DNA from: Methylomonas sp. EFPC3
Lineage (GTDB): Bacteria > Pseudomonadota > Gammaproteobacteria > Methylococcales > Methylomonadaceae
DNA: 64,000 bases
Direction of reading: 5' to 3'
Assembly (NCBI RefSeq): GCF_029643245.1
Contig: NZ_CP116398.1
Location: forward strand, 3,224,001 to 3,288,000
Shown piece by piece: positions 49,301-58,795 of the stretch; positions within the stretch are counted from its first letter, which is position 1; every line of letters begins with the position of its first letter. The position numbers were made by a program, and so were the translations under genes. A model generated the notes under the pieces. It was given only the letters and a program-made list of their open reading frames with translations. It searched no databases and was not told the DNA's origin.

Positions 49301-50680
49301 ATGGCAATCAGCGTTTTCGATATCTTTAAAATCGGGATAGGCCCTTCCAGCTCGCATACCGTTGGGCCGATGCGGGCCGCAATGGCCTTTGCCCGGAAAT
49401 TGGAACAGCAAGGCCTAATCTCCGAAGTCCGCCGGATTCAGGTCGAACTTTACGGTTCCTTGGGTGCCACCGGTAAAGGCCATGGTACCGACAAGGCGGT
49501 GATGCTGGGTCTGGAAGGCGAAGCGCCGGACGCGGTCGATCCGGATTCGATACCGCAGCGGTTGGCGCAGATTCGCGAAACCGGTTCGGTGCGGTTGCTG
49601 GGCTTCCATCCGGTGGCGTTCAATGAAAAGTCCGATTTGCTGTTTCAACGTAAAGTGTTGCCCTACCATTCCAACGGCATGCGGCTGACCGTGTTCGATG
49701 CATCCGGCGCCGAATTGGTGCAGGCCGATTATTATTCGGTCGGCGGCGGCTTCGTCGTGACCGGACCGGAAGCGGCGATAGATCGCCTGAGCAACGACGA
49801 TACCTGCCTGCCTTATCCGTTCAACACCGGCGATGGCTTGCTGAAATTGTGCGCGACCCATCGTAAATCGATCAGCGAATTGATGCTGAGCAACGAGAAG
49901 GCCTGGCTCAACGAATCTCAGATCCGCGAGCGGTTGCTGACGATCTGGCAGGTGATGCAAGCTTGTGTCGAACGCGGCTTACGCGAAGAAGGCATTCTGC
50001 CCGGCGGCATGAAAGTCAGACGCCGTGCCGCCAACCTGTATCGGCAACTGACCGGCGAAATTCCGCGGCAGACTCCGAGCATGCCGGTTGGGACGATGGA
50101 GTGGGTGAATTTGTTTGCACTGGCGGTCAGCGAAGAAAATGCGGCCGGCGGCCGCGTCGTCACCGCACCGACCAACGGAGCGGCCGGGATTATTCCGGCC
50201 GTACTGCATTATTACTGGAAATATTGCGACGGCGCCAACGAGGACGGCGTAATCCGCTTTTTATTGACCGCGGCGGCCATCGCGATTTTATACAAAGAAA
50301 ACGCTTCCCTGTCCGGCGCGGAAGTCGGATGCCAGGGTGAGATCGGCGTGGCCTGTTCGATGGCGGCCGGCGCCTTGGCCGAGGTGTTGGGCGGGACGCC
50401 GGAGCAGGTCGAAAATGCCGCCGAGATCGGTATGGAACATAATCTGGGTTTGACTTGCGATCCGGTCGGCGGCTTGGTGCAAGTGCCTTGCATCGAGCGC
50501 AACGCGATGGGCTCGGTCAAAGCCATCAATGCGGCGCGGATTGCCTTGCGCGGCGACGGTAAACATTTCGTTTCGCTGGACAAAGTCATCAAGACCATGC
50601 GCGAAACCGGCGCCGATATGAAAACCAAATATAAGGAAACCTCGCGCGGCGGTTTGGCGGTGAATTTGATCGAATGTTAA
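49301..50680 (+). CDS. sdaA: L-serine ammonia-lyase (iron-sulfur type)
   Basis: 459 residues, single-chain form. N-terminal beta domain with [12 protein letters not shown]-terminal alpha domain with [20 protein letters not shown] and [19 protein letters not shown], whose cysteines (GCQ, TCD, PCI) are the expected 4Fe-4S ligands. Converts L-serine to pyruvate and ammonia. Stands alone, 164 bp after ppgK. Confidence 0.96.
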   Translation: MAISVFDIFKIGIGPSSSHTVGPMRAAMAFARKLEQQGLISEVRRIQVELYGSLGATGKGHGTDKAVMLGLEGEAPDAVDPDSIPQRLAQIRETGSVRLLGFHPVAFNEKSDLLFQRKVLPYHSNGMRLTVFDASGAELVQADYYSVGGGFVVTGPEAAIDRLSNDDTCLPYPFNTGDGLLKLCATHRKSISELMLSNEKAWLNESQIRERLLTIWQVMQACVERGLREEGILPGGMKVRRRAANLYRQLTGEIPRQTPSMPVGTMEWVNLFALAVSEENAAGGRVVTAPTNGAAGIIPAVLHYYWKYCDGANEDGVIRFLLTAAAIAILYKENASLSGAEVGCQGEIGVACSMAAGALAEVLGGTPEQVENAAEIGMEHNLGLTCDPVGGLVQVPCIERNAMGSVKAINAARIALRGDGKHFVSLDKVIKTMRETGADMKTKYKETSRGGLAVNLIEC

Positions 50681-50730
50681 AACGGCGTTCGGTCACCGTT
50701 CATAGTTCTATGCCGGATTAGCCCAGCGGT

Positions 50731-51435
50731 TTAACCGGTGGCGATTTTCGGTTCCAGCACCGTTACCGGTTCGTCGCGCAGATACCAACCGTAATACAAG
50801 GCGTAAGCCACCAAAAACACCAGATACCCGGACCAGAGTATGTCGGACAAGTAATGGCCGCCGGCGGTCATCCGGGTAAAACCCATGGTCCAGGCCAAAC
50901 CCAAGGTCAGGATTAAATACAACGTTTTGTAGTTTTGTGCCAAAAAATACAGCGCAAAAAAAGCGTATCCCACCGAGCAATGTCCGCACACGAAGGATTT
51001 GTCCGGGCTATGGCCTAATTTTGCCGGCGGCACGTAAGCGTATTCGCCGCCGAATTCCTTGGTATGCACCGGCCGCGGCCGGCCCCAGTGATCTTTGACG
51101 ATCAGATTGACGACCAACCCCGGACCTATCGCGATCACCAGCAAGATGTACAAGGCCTGACGCCGAAAACTGCGGAAGTCGTCGTACAGATGGCTCAGCA
51201 GGTACGTCAGAAGTGCAAACCCGCCGGCAGTGATGGTGAATGGAAAAGCGTAATCGTAAAGAAGTCGCCAGAACCACCAATCCTGTTTCGGCCAAACCCC
51301 GCCAGCATTACCGGGGTAAAAAAACAAACCGGCCGCCCAACGGTCCAAATTGGTGAACCAAAACAATGAGGTTGTGGCCGCGGCCAGCACGGCCAGACCG
51401 ATTAATTCATAGTAGTGACGCTTAGACGTTTCCAT
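50731..51435 (-). CDS. PAP2-family membrane phosphatase
   Basis: 234 residues with about six transmembrane helices. Phosphatase motifs: KDHWGRPRP (motif 1), a variant motif 2 CGHCSVGY (usual PSGH has cysteine in place of serine) and RMTAGGHYLSD (motif 3). Related enzymes remove phosphates from undecaprenyl pyrophosphate or lipid A on the periplasmic side; substrate not assignable. Convergent with sdaA. The stretch 51436-51864 shows only AT-rich promoter-like sequence and short palindromes. Confidence 0.88.
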   Translation of the reverse strand: METSKRHYYELIGLAVLAAATTSLFWFTNLDRWAAGLFFYPGNAGGVWPKQDWWFWRLLYDYAFPFTITAGGFALLTYLLSHLYDDFRSFRRQALYILLVIAIGPGLVVNLIVKDHWGRPRPVHTKEFGGEYAYVPPAKLGHSPDKSFVCGHCSVGYAFFALYFLAQNYKTLYLILTLGLAWTMGFTRMTAGGHYLSDILWSGYLVFLVAYALYYGWYLRDEPVTVLEPKIATG

Positions 51436-51864
51436 TCATCATCCTGGTTATTGTGGCGACTCCATTACAGTTAAGCCAGAAATGCGCCAAAAAGGTATAC
51501 CAGACCTAAGCTATTGAAAAACAACGGTCAGAAATCGGGTCGGCGGTTTTTTAATTGGTTTTTACCTGTACATCTAGGTTTAATTCAACCAATCGATCGG
51601 CCGATTTGCACCAGTTTCGTGCGTTACACACCGACGATCGGGCACAGTCTAAATGACGATCCGATCGTTATTTTTTAATTCCAAACTGTCCCTAAAAAGC
51701 GCGCAGTTTGGCAGCGGGCAAGTGTTAGCGCTCGTAACCACTTTCGTTTCATGTTGATTCATTCCTGTACTTGCCGGCAGCGGACTACACTTGTGAGTCA
51801 ACCCGACGCCGGAAAGGCCGAAAGGTGAATGTCCAGTGACTTTAAAAGAATAAAGGAAGAAACC

Positions 51865-53121
51865 ATGAAACCATTTCTATTGAATGCGGTACTTGCCGGT
51901 TTGTTGGGGTCTGCCGTTGCAGCGCAAGCTGCCGACGTCTGGCAAAAAGTTGAAGTAACTCCGGGACAATATTCGGTGAAAGTCGGCGATACGCAAAAAC
52001 TGGTGATGCCCAGTTGCGCATTCGGCCAACCCTATTCGTTTTACGTAAAACCGGGTAAGGCCGACAAAGTCTTGTTGTATATGAATGGCGGCGGCGCTTG
52101 CTGGAATTACCAGACATGTAACATTGTGCCGGGCCAACAGGCCAGCTATGTGCCGTCGGCCGATGTGGCCAATGATCCGAAGCAAATGGCCGGTTTGCTG
52201 GACGCCGAAGATCCGGAGAACCCGTATAAAAATTGGACCATGGTGTTTGTGTCTTATTGTACTGGCGACGTATTTTTAGGTTCCAAGGATACGGTTTACC
52301 AAAATCCGTTTAATCCCGATCCGACCGATGCGTTAGCCATTAAACACCGCGGCTTCGACAACTTTCTTTACGTACTGGATTACTTTAAACGTGAGCGGAA
52401 AAACAAATTCAGTCCGTTGAATGCCGGCGGCGTAGACATCGATAAAATCCTGGTCGCCGGTTCCAGTGCCGGTTCCTACGGCGCTGCATTGAACTATCCC
52501 TGGGTCCAAAAAATGTTGGGCAAGGACGCCAAAGTTTCGTTGCTCGGCGACGGCGGCATGGGAGTGATTACCGACGGCTTTTTGGCTTCCGGCGTATTCG
52601 GCCCCAGTTCGGGTTGGAACATCGATACCAATCTGCATCCGATATTCAAAACCTTGCCGGCTGCTCCGGCTGCCGATTTCCTGCCGAAAGTTTACAGAAC
52701 CCTGGCAGCGCAATATCCGAAGGAACGATTTGCTCAATACACTACGGCTTACGATGTGGTGCAAAAATTATTCTTGAACATCATGGAACAAAGCGACGGC
52801 GTGCCGGCCGACCAAGTCTCCGGTTTCGGGAGTTGGAGTTTTAGAATGAACACAATTGCCGCCGGTTTAAAAACGGCCTTGCCGAAAAACTACCGGGCTT
52901 ACATCGATCCGGGGTGCAATCACACGATATTCCGGTTCGACGAATTTTATACATCGGCCTTGAACGGCATCCGGTTCTTGGATTGGGCCAAGGCGATAGT
53001 CACCAACGATGCCGCCGATTGGCAAAATCTGAGTTGTACGCCCGGTGTCGATTGCGGCGAGCAGAATTTAACCCAGGCCGGGGTATTGACCTGTTTGGCT
53101 AGAAGTTTCGGCACTCCGTGA
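51865..53121 (+). CDS. Secreted pectinacetylesterase-like hydrolase
   Basis: 418 residues from ATG 51865, preceded by AAGGAAG and starting a clear signal peptide (hydrophobic about 5-20, ending AQA-AD). An upstream ATG at 51829 would spoil the signal. Alpha/beta-hydrolase of the pectinacetylesterase/Notum family: oxyanion segment YMNGGGACW, nucleophile in AGSSAGSYGA, catalytic histidine candidate in CNHTIFRFDEF, and several cysteines for disulfides. Secreted to periplasm or outside; acts on an ester-modified polymer or lipid, exact substrate unknown. Confidence 0.8.
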   Translation: MKPFLLNAVLAGLLGSAVAAQAADVWQKVEVTPGQYSVKVGDTQKLVMPSCAFGQPYSFYVKPGKADKVLLYMNGGGACWNYQTCNIVPGQQASYVPSADVANDPKQMAGLLDAEDPENPYKNWTMVFVSYCTGDVFLGSKDTVYQNPFNPDPTDALAIKHRGFDNFLYVLDYFKRERKNKFSPLNAGGVDIDKILVAGSSAGSYGAALNYPWVQKMLGKDAKVSLLGDGGMGVITDGFLASGVFGPSSGWNIDTNLHPIFKTLPAAPAADFLPKVYRTLAAQYPKERFAQYTTAYDVVQKLFLNIMEQSDGVPADQVSGFGSWSFRMNTIAAGLKTALPKNYRAYIDPGCNHTIFRFDEFYTSALNGIRFLDWAKAIVTNDAADWQNLSCTPGVDCGEQNLTQAGVLTCLARSFGTP

Positions 53122-53397
53122 TGGCCGATTCATCGATTCTCTAGTTGTCAGGCTTGAACTTGCGGCGACGATGGTCTGAAAGTCATTGGTTGCTCGCCGC
53201 TTAAACCAGTGTTGCAGCATCGGTGGCGGCTTTCTCATGACGCCACCGATGAAAACCGCCCGGTGTAACTTTTTTACCTTCTTTCGAGTAAAGTAATCCG
53301 CAAAGCTAAGCACCAACCGCAGATGCGACTTCGGTTGCGTTCGCAGTTTAGCGACAGCTGCCGGCATTTATCTTTCCAATCCGATCAGAGCGTAACG

Positions 53398-54174
53398 ATG
53401 AACACACTGCAATCTCAAGGCGGACGGCGTTTTGTTGCTTCGCTGAAAACAAGGCTAAGTTGGGCGTCAGCGCCGATTCTTGAACCGGCGCTATTTATCT
53501 TCGGTTTTCGGTGTGGGCCGAGGCTGTCGAAACCCGCAGCGGAATACTCTTCGATTAACTCGAAGCGAACGGCATTTAACGGCCGGTTAAATAAGGGCGG
53601 CGGCTCGTTAGCGGCTACCAGATCTGCGATTTTCGGCCTGGTTTGCCTCGCCGCTGCCTTTCCGCTTACCGGCCGCGCCGAATTTATCACTCACCCGCTC
53701 GACCAGGCACCACCAGCGCAGCCGGCCGAAACCTCGGCAACGCCTTCATCTCAAACCCCGCCGCCGGTTCAACCCAGCCAGACCGATATGCAGGCACAGT
53801 TCGGCTCAAAGAAATTGGGCACTTGCAGCATGACCTACAAGTTGGAGGGATTTTCTCTGGCGTATAAGCAATACGACGGCAGCGGCGAAATAAGCTGCCG
53901 TAACGGCGAAAAGGCAAAAGTCTCGCTGTCGTCGAAAAGCATCGGTTTTACCATCGGCTATTCCAAGATCGAAGGCGAAGGCTATTTCACCGACGTCAAA
54001 TACCTCAGCGAAATATACGGCGACTACATTTCGTTGGGTAATCACTTCGGTTTTAAGAACTCCATCGATCGGCAAGTGCTAACCCGTGGCGAGATATCGT
54101 TGGTGTTGATCGGTAAAGGTCAAGGTTTCGATATCGGTTTTACCATTGGCGATTTGTCGATCAAACCGAAATAA
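53398..54174 (+). CDS. Secreted protein of unknown function
   Basis: 258 residues from ATG 53398; the frame extends to 53323. A signal-peptide-like segment (SAIFGLVCLAAAFPLTGRAEF) begins only about 77 residues in, so the true start may be later or at a non-ATG codon. The leading 150 bp resemble a dispersed intergenic repeat (GAGGCTGTCGAAACCC, TACTCTTCGATTAACTCGAA). After a proline/threonine linker the mature domain (about residues 140-258) has repeated strands, for example GFTIGYSKIEGEGYF and GFDIGFTIGDL, like a small beta-barrel. Family not recognised. Confidence 0.6.
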   Translation: MNTLQSQGGRRFVASLKTRLSWASAPILEPALFIFGFRCGPRLSKPAAEYSSINSKRTAFNGRLNKGGGSLAATRSAIFGLVCLAAAFPLTGRAEFITHPLDQAPPAQPAETSATPSSQTPPPVQPSQTDMQAQFGSKKLGTCSMTYKLEGFSLAYKQYDGSGEISCRNGEKAKVSLSSKSIGFTIGYSKIEGEGYFTDVKYLSEIYGDYISLGNHFGFKNSIDRQVLTRGEISLVLIGKGQGFDIGFTIGDLSIKPK

Positions 54175-54204
54175 ATTGCAAATTTACTTAAGAGACTCTC
54201 GTTG

Positions 54205-55554
54205 ATGGAAACAGGGAATGGGTTAGTGTTGGCCGCGTCGCTGCTGGGGGCGTTGGTGGGTTACGCGCTGTGCGCGTGGCGAGCCGGCAAACGGCAGCGG
54301 AATTGGTTTAACCAAATTGAGCAGCAGCAACAGCAGATACAGCAGCAAGCAGTAAAACTGGCGGTGGCCGAAGAACGCCTCGTCTTGTTAGCTCAACGCG
54401 AGTCGGATGTGCAAGAGTTGCAGCAACAATTACTGGTTTTGAAAACCGAAAACGCCGAACTCAATACCCGCCAGCAGGAACAACACAAACACAACGAAGA
54501 AAAAATCCGCTTGCTGCAGGACGCGGAAAATCAACTTAAAACCCAGTTCGAAAATCTGGCGCATCGAATCTTCGAGGAACGCGGCAAGCAATTCGTCGAG
54601 CATAACAAGACCAGTATCGAAACCCTGGTGGCGCCGCTGAAGCAGCAGCTCGGCGAGTTCAAACAGCGGGTGGAAAGCGTTTACGACAACGAAACCAAGG
54701 ATCGCATCAGCCTGCGCGAGGAAATCGTTTCATTGCGCCGCGATACCCAGAAAATGAACCAGGAAGCGTTGAATCTGACCCGCGCGTTAAAAGGCGACCA
54801 CAAGGCTCAAGGTAATTGGGGCGAGATGATTCTGGAAAAGGTGCTGGAGCAATCCGGCCTGCGCAAGGGTATCGAATACGAAACTCAGGGCGCGTTCCGC
54901 GACGAGGACAACCGGTTGTTCAAACCCGACGTGATCGTGCGCCTGCCGGATAACAAGGACGTGGTGATCGATTCCAAGGTGTCGTTAAATGCTTACGAGC
55001 GCTACTGCTCCAGCGACGACGATGCCGAACGCACCGAAGCCCTGAAGCAACACGTCGAAGCGGTGCGCGCCCACATCAAAGGCCTCAGCGGTAAGGATTA
55101 TTCCAGCCTGAAAGGCCTGCGTTCGCTGGACTTCGTGCTGCTGTTCATGCCGATCGAAGCCGCCTTTATGGCCGCGTTTCAAGGCGACGAAAAACTGTTC
55201 AACGACGCCTTCGAACATAAAATCGTCGTCGTTACGCCAACCACGCTATTGGCAACTTTGCGCACGATTCAAAACATCTGGCGCTACGAACAACAAAACG
55301 AGAACGCCCGGCTGATCGCCGACAAGGCCGGCGCGCTGTACGACAAAATCCGCGGCTTCGTCGAAGACATCGAAAAACTCGGCAACCAACTCAGCACCGT
55401 GCAAAAAACCTACGACGGCATCGTCAACAAACTCAGCAGCGGCCAGGGCAATCTGTTGCGCCAAGCCGGCGCGCTCGAAGAACTGGGGGTGAAAGTCAAA
55501 AAGAAACTGCCCAAGAGCCTGACCGAACAAATGGACGCCGGTGACGACGCATGA
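54205..55554 (+). CDS. rmuC: DNA recombination protein RmuC
   Basis: 449 residues from ATG 54205. N-terminal membrane helix (VLAASLLGALVGYALCAW), glutamine-rich coiled coil to about residue 130, then the RmuC nuclease-like core with GNWGEMILEKVLEQSGLRKG, DEDNRLFKPDVIVRLPDNKD, IDSKVSLNAYERY and FMPIEAAFMAAF. Linked to limiting DNA inversions and to surveillance of foreign DNA. Its stop overlaps the next ATG (ATGA), coupling it to an orphan JetA gene. Confidence 0.94.
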   Translation: METGNGLVLAASLLGALVGYALCAWRAGKRQRNWFNQIEQQQQQIQQQAVKLAVAEERLVLLAQRESDVQELQQQLLVLKTENAELNTRQQEQHKHNEEKIRLLQDAENQLKTQFENLAHRIFEERGKQFVEHNKTSIETLVAPLKQQLGEFKQRVESVYDNETKDRISLREEIVSLRRDTQKMNQEALNLTRALKGDHKAQGNWGEMILEKVLEQSGLRKGIEYETQGAFRDEDNRLFKPDVIVRLPDNKDVVIDSKVSLNAYERYCSSDDDAERTEALKQHVEAVRAHIKGLSGKDYSSLKGLRSLDFVLLFMPIEAAFMAAFQGDEKLFNDAFEHKIVVVTPTTLLATLRTIQNIWRYEQQNENARLIADKAGALYDKIRGFVEDIEKLGNQLSTVQKTYDGIVNKLSSGQGNLLRQAGALEELGVKVKKKLPKSLTEQMDAGDDA

Positions 55555-57005
55555 GTTTGGACTACGCCACGCTGGAGCTGCTGAAACAAAACCATCCGGC
55601 CTGGCGGTTATTGCGCTCCGACCATGCCCCGCTGATCGCCGGCTTTCTGCACCGGGCCTTTGTCGCCCCCAACCAGCGTCTGATCGGTCAGGCCGATCTG
55701 GCCGAAGCGCTGGAAGACGAGCTGTTTGCGTTACGCGAACGGCTGGGCAACGACACTTTCCCCAAGCCCGCACTGGACTACCTGAACGATTGGGCCGGCA
55801 ACGACAAGGCTTGGTTGCGCAAGTTTTACCGGCAAGGTTCCGACGAGCCGTTTTTCGACCTGACGCCGGCCACCGAAAAAGCCATCGCCTGGCTGGGCAG
55901 CCTGACTGAACGCGCCTTCGTCGGCACCGAATCGCGGTTGTTGACCTTGTTCGAGTTGCTCAAACAAATCAGCGAAGGCAGCGAAACCGACCCGGAAACT
56001 CGCATCGCCGAACTGGAAAAACGCCGCGCCGAACTGGACGCCGAAATCGCCCGTATCCGCGCCGGCGATCTGGCCCTGCTGGACGACACCGCGTTGAAGG
56101 ACCGCTTCCAGCAATTCACGGCACTGGCCAGGGAACTGCTCGGCGACTTTCGCGAAGTCGAACATAATTTTCGCGGCCTGGACCGGCGGGTGCGCGAGCG
56201 CATCGCCTTATGGGAAGGCGGCAAGGGCGAATTGCTGCAAGACATCATGGGCGAGCGCGACGCCATCGCCGACTCGGATCAGGGTCGCAGCTTTCGCGCC
56301 TTCTGGGATTTTCTGATGTCCAGCCGCCGCCAGGAGGAACTGTCGAGCCTGTTGGAAAAGGTTCTGGCCCTGCAACCGGTCGCCGAACTAAGGCCCGACG
56401 CCCGTTTGCGCCGGGTGCATTACGACTGGCTGGAAGCCGGCGAACACACCCAGCGCACCGTCGCCGAACTCAGTCGGCAACTGCGCCGTTTTCTCGACGA
56501 CCAGGCTTGGTTGGAAAATCGCCGCATCGTGGAAATCCTGCACGGCATCGAAGCCAAGGCCCTGGCCTTGCGCGACAACCAGCCGCCCGGCGAAGTCATG
56601 GCGATCGCCGAAGCCGCCGCCGACATCGAGCTGCCGATGGAGCGCCCGCTGCATACGCCCGCCGTCAAACCGCGCATCGAAAGCATCGTCCCGCAAACCG
56701 GCGACGAAGAGCTGGACGCAGCCGCGCTGTTCTCGCAAATCGTCATTGACAAAGCCCAACTGGCCCGCCACATCCGCCACGCCCTGCAAGACAAAGCGCA
56801 AATCACCTTGGCCGAACTCTGCCGCGCCCGCCCGCTGCAACACGGCCTGGCGGAACTGGTGGCCTACCTGCAACTGGGCGGCGACAGCTTCAAAACCACG
56901 GTCGATGAAGCCGCCGAAGACGTGATCGTCTGGCAAACGCTGGACGGCGAAGGGCGGGAATTGAGCCGGCAAGCGCGGTTGCCGAGGGTGATTTTTGTTA
57001 GGTAA
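55551..57005 (+). CDS. jetA: DUF3375 protein (Wadjet type I JetA), orphan
   Basis: 484 residues, full length for DUF3375. Typical N-terminus (LLKQNHPAWRLLRSDHAPLIAGFLHRAFV) and long helical body (RIAELEKRRAELDAEIARIRAGD), ending in a winged-helix-like part. In Wadjet type I this is the kleisin, followed by jetB, jetC and jetD. Here none follows: 13 bp later comes the convergent end of an MNT gene. The ATGA overlap with rmuC implies co-expression. Either the operon lost jetBCD or this JetA works with rmuC or with partners elsewhere. Confidence 0.85.
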   Translation: MSLDYATLELLKQNHPAWRLLRSDHAPLIAGFLHRAFVAPNQRLIGQADLAEALEDELFALRERLGNDTFPKPALDYLNDWAGNDKAWLRKFYRQGSDEPFFDLTPATEKAIAWLGSLTERAFVGTESRLLTLFELLKQISEGSETDPETRIAELEKRRAELDAEIARIRAGDLALLDDTALKDRFQQFTALARELLGDFREVEHNFRGLDRRVRERIALWEGGKGELLQDIMGERDAIADSDQGRSFRAFWDFLMSSRRQEELSSLLEKVLALQPVAELRPDARLRRVHYDWLEAGEHTQRTVAELSRQLRRFLDDQAWLENRRIVEILHGIEAKALALRDNQPPGEVMAIAEAAADIELPMERPLHTPAVKPRIESIVPQTGDEELDAAALFSQIVIDKAQLARHIRHALQDKAQITLAELCRARPLQHGLAELVAYLQLGGDSFKTTVDEAAEDVIVWQTLDGEGRELSRQARLPRVIFVR

Positions 57006-57018
57006 GCAAACCAGTTAG

Positions 57019-57348
57019 TCAGGACGAATAGAATTCTTGCCCGACGCGCCGAATATGCTCGCGCAAATCAGCGTTATCAATCTGCGCGTAAAGCGATAAA
57101 TCCAGCGTGTAAGGCAGCAACAAATCGTCGATTTCCGTTTCGATCCGGCAGAGGTCGGCATAAGTCAAGCTTTCGCCGAGTAGCGTCAAATCGATGTCGG
57201 AACCAGGGCGATAGTTACCCTTGGCCCGCGAACCGTACAAAACCGCGCGTTCAACCTGTGGATGTTTGGCAAATACGCATTGAATCGCGCTGATGATGTG
57301 CGGCTTTAAACCAAACCGGTCACTGATTTCAGAGTTAAGCGGCGTCAT
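57019..57348 (-). CDS. MNT-domain nucleotidyltransferase antitoxin
   Basis: 109 residues. Polymerase-beta fold motif GSRAKGNYRPGSDIDLTLLG with the third acidic residue in TLDLSLY. Pairs with the HEPN protein encoded just upstream (14-bp overlap). In such pairs the MNT enzyme AMP-modifies and silences the HEPN RNase. Confidence 0.9.
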   Translation of the reverse strand: MTPLNSEISDRFGLKPHIISAIQCVFAKHPQVERAVLYGSRAKGNYRPGSDIDLTLLGESLTYADLCRIETEIDDLLLPYTLDLSLYAQIDNADLREHIRRVGQEFYSS

Positions 57349-57745
57349 CCGGTAAAGTTTTCAGTTTTTGTTGCAACTGGACGAACAAGCCGAAAAAGCG
57401 TTGCTTGATATTCCCGGCAATGGATTGAGCGGTTTCCTGGTTATACGTATGGCTGGTGCGATTCCGGTCGCGAATCATATCCATCCAGCTGTCGCCGTCT
57501 TCGATCAAACCCAGCTTGAATGCCAGGCGCGTGGCATCCCTCGAGCCGTGTATGTCCTGATGCCCCTTTTCCAGCAAATAATCGCGCAACACGTTCCAAG
57601 CCAATTCATGGGTATATTCGAAGGCCTGGATCAAGCCTTGTTCTTCCAGCTCGTTGAGTTCGCCCTTGTCGATGAACTTGGTCAACTGCGCCAAAGCGTT
57701 TTGATAATTGGCAAAGCGCTGTTTCCAGCGGATGTCTTGGTGCAT
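57335..57745 (-). CDS. HEPN-type toxin (HI0074/nucleotidyltransferase-substrate-binding family)
   Basis: 136 residues, all-helical. YTHELAWNVLRDYLLEKG and the RNRTSHTYNQE motif (R-x4-H type RNase motif with RxRTSHxY) mark the HI0074-like HEPN family. First gene of the pair. It lies next to the orphan jetA end, convergent. Confidence 0.9.
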   Translation of the reverse strand: MHQDIRWKQRFANYQNALAQLTKFIDKGELNELEEQGLIQAFEYTHELAWNVLRDYLLEKGHQDIHGSRDATRLAFKLGLIEDGDSWMDMIRDRNRTSHTYNQETAQSIAGNIKQRFFGLFVQLQQKLKTLPDDAA

Positions 57746-57900
57746 GATTGGTTTCTGAAGGCGTGTCGTTTAAAGAAACTCAGCTTAACGCGCGACGGTT
57801 TTTCATGACAAGCTAATCCTCTCGATTGTCCGGTGATTTTCGTTCAAATCGTCTGGAAATTACTCCGTCAGCATGCCTTAAACGCCAACGCCTTGAGTAG

Positions 57901-57921
57901 AATACCGTATTGGTATATTCT
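57901..57921. promoter_or_regulatory. Palindromic operator over the higBA promoter
   Basis: AATACCGTATTGGTATATTC holds an inverted repeat AATACC / GGTAT and a TATATT -10 candidate, just before higB at 57928. Probable HigA binding site. Confidence 0.55.
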
Positions 57922-57927
57922 GCCGCC

Positions 57928-58221
57928 ATGCACGTTATCGCAAAGCCTACGCTTATTGAATTTTGGTCGAAATATCCAGTTGCGGAAAAGCCATTACAGG
58001 CATGGTATCGGATCATGGAAAGCGAAGTCTTTACCGACTTCAATCACTTAAAGACGACCTTTGCGAGTGCCGATTATGTAGACGGTTTGACCGTTTTCGA
58101 TATTGGTGGCAATCAGTTTCGATTGATTGCGGCCATCCATTACAACCGCCGCAAAGTCTATGTTCGCGATGTTTTAACCCATGCCGAGTATGACCGTAAT
58201 GCTTGGAAGAGGAGAGGATGA
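57928..58221 (+). CDS. higB: HigB-type mRNA interferase toxin
   Basis: 97 residues from ATG 57928. RelE-like fold with the HigB signature: FWSKYP..EKPLQAWYRIM, GGNQFRLIAAIHYNRRKVYVRDVLTHAEYDR, then a basic end. Cleaves mRNA on the ribosome when free of antitoxin. Its stop overlaps the higA start. Toxin-first order is typical for hig operons. Confidence 0.9.
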   Translation: MHVIAKPTLIEFWSKYPVAEKPLQAWYRIMESEVFTDFNHLKTTFASADYVDGLTVFDIGGNQFRLIAAIHYNRRKVYVRDVLTHAEYDRNAWKRRG

Positions 58222-58646
58222 TGAAATACGCAACTAAATCAGTGCCAGCACCTAACGCCATTTTGCAAGCATGGCTACCTTTCAAAGAGCTGGTCGGCGT
58301 GACCCGTGTTCATAGCGAACAAGACTACGCCCAGGCGTGCGCCACCATCGAAGTCTTGCTTGACGAAATTCGGGATGCTGAAGACCATCCGCTGGCTGAC
58401 GTGCTTGATTACTTGTCTGATCAGGTTAAGGCCTATGAAGATGAAAACTTTGTCATTCCAGAGGCCGAGCCCAAAGAAGTGCTGAGATTCCTGTTGGAGC
58501 AACACGGCTTAAAACAAGACCACTTAAGCGATATTGCACCACAAGGCCGGATATCCGACATCTTGGCCGGGAAGCGATCAATCAGTAAAGACATTGCCAA
58601 AAGACTAGCCAAACGCTTTCATGTGCATGCCGATGTGTTTTTGTGA
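58218..58646 (+). CDS. higA: HigA-type antitoxin
   Basis: 142 residues. The ATG at 58218 follows a strong GGAGAGG; a second ATG at 58221 is also possible. Acidic N-terminal helix region, then XRE helix-turn-helix at the C-terminus (LEQHGLKQDHLSDIAPQGRISDILAGKRSISKDIAKRLAKRF). Neutralises HigB and represses the operon. Confidence 0.9.
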   Translation: MMKYATKSVPAPNAILQAWLPFKELVGVTRVHSEQDYAQACATIEVLLDEIRDAEDHPLADVLDYLSDQVKAYEDENFVIPEAEPKEVLRFLLEQHGLKQDHLSDIAPQGRISDILAGKRSISKDIAKRLAKRFHVHADVFL

Positions 58647-58795
58647 TGAACGAGTGCGCGTAGGCCGTTAGCGGCAAGTTATCGAAGGTATCGGCGAGAA
58701 GAATGACGCGAGCTAGCGGTGCACGATGTTCGCCGCAACGGCCGCGAACGATGCGCCTAACGGCAGCATCCTATAGCGCACCTTATCGCGTTTGA

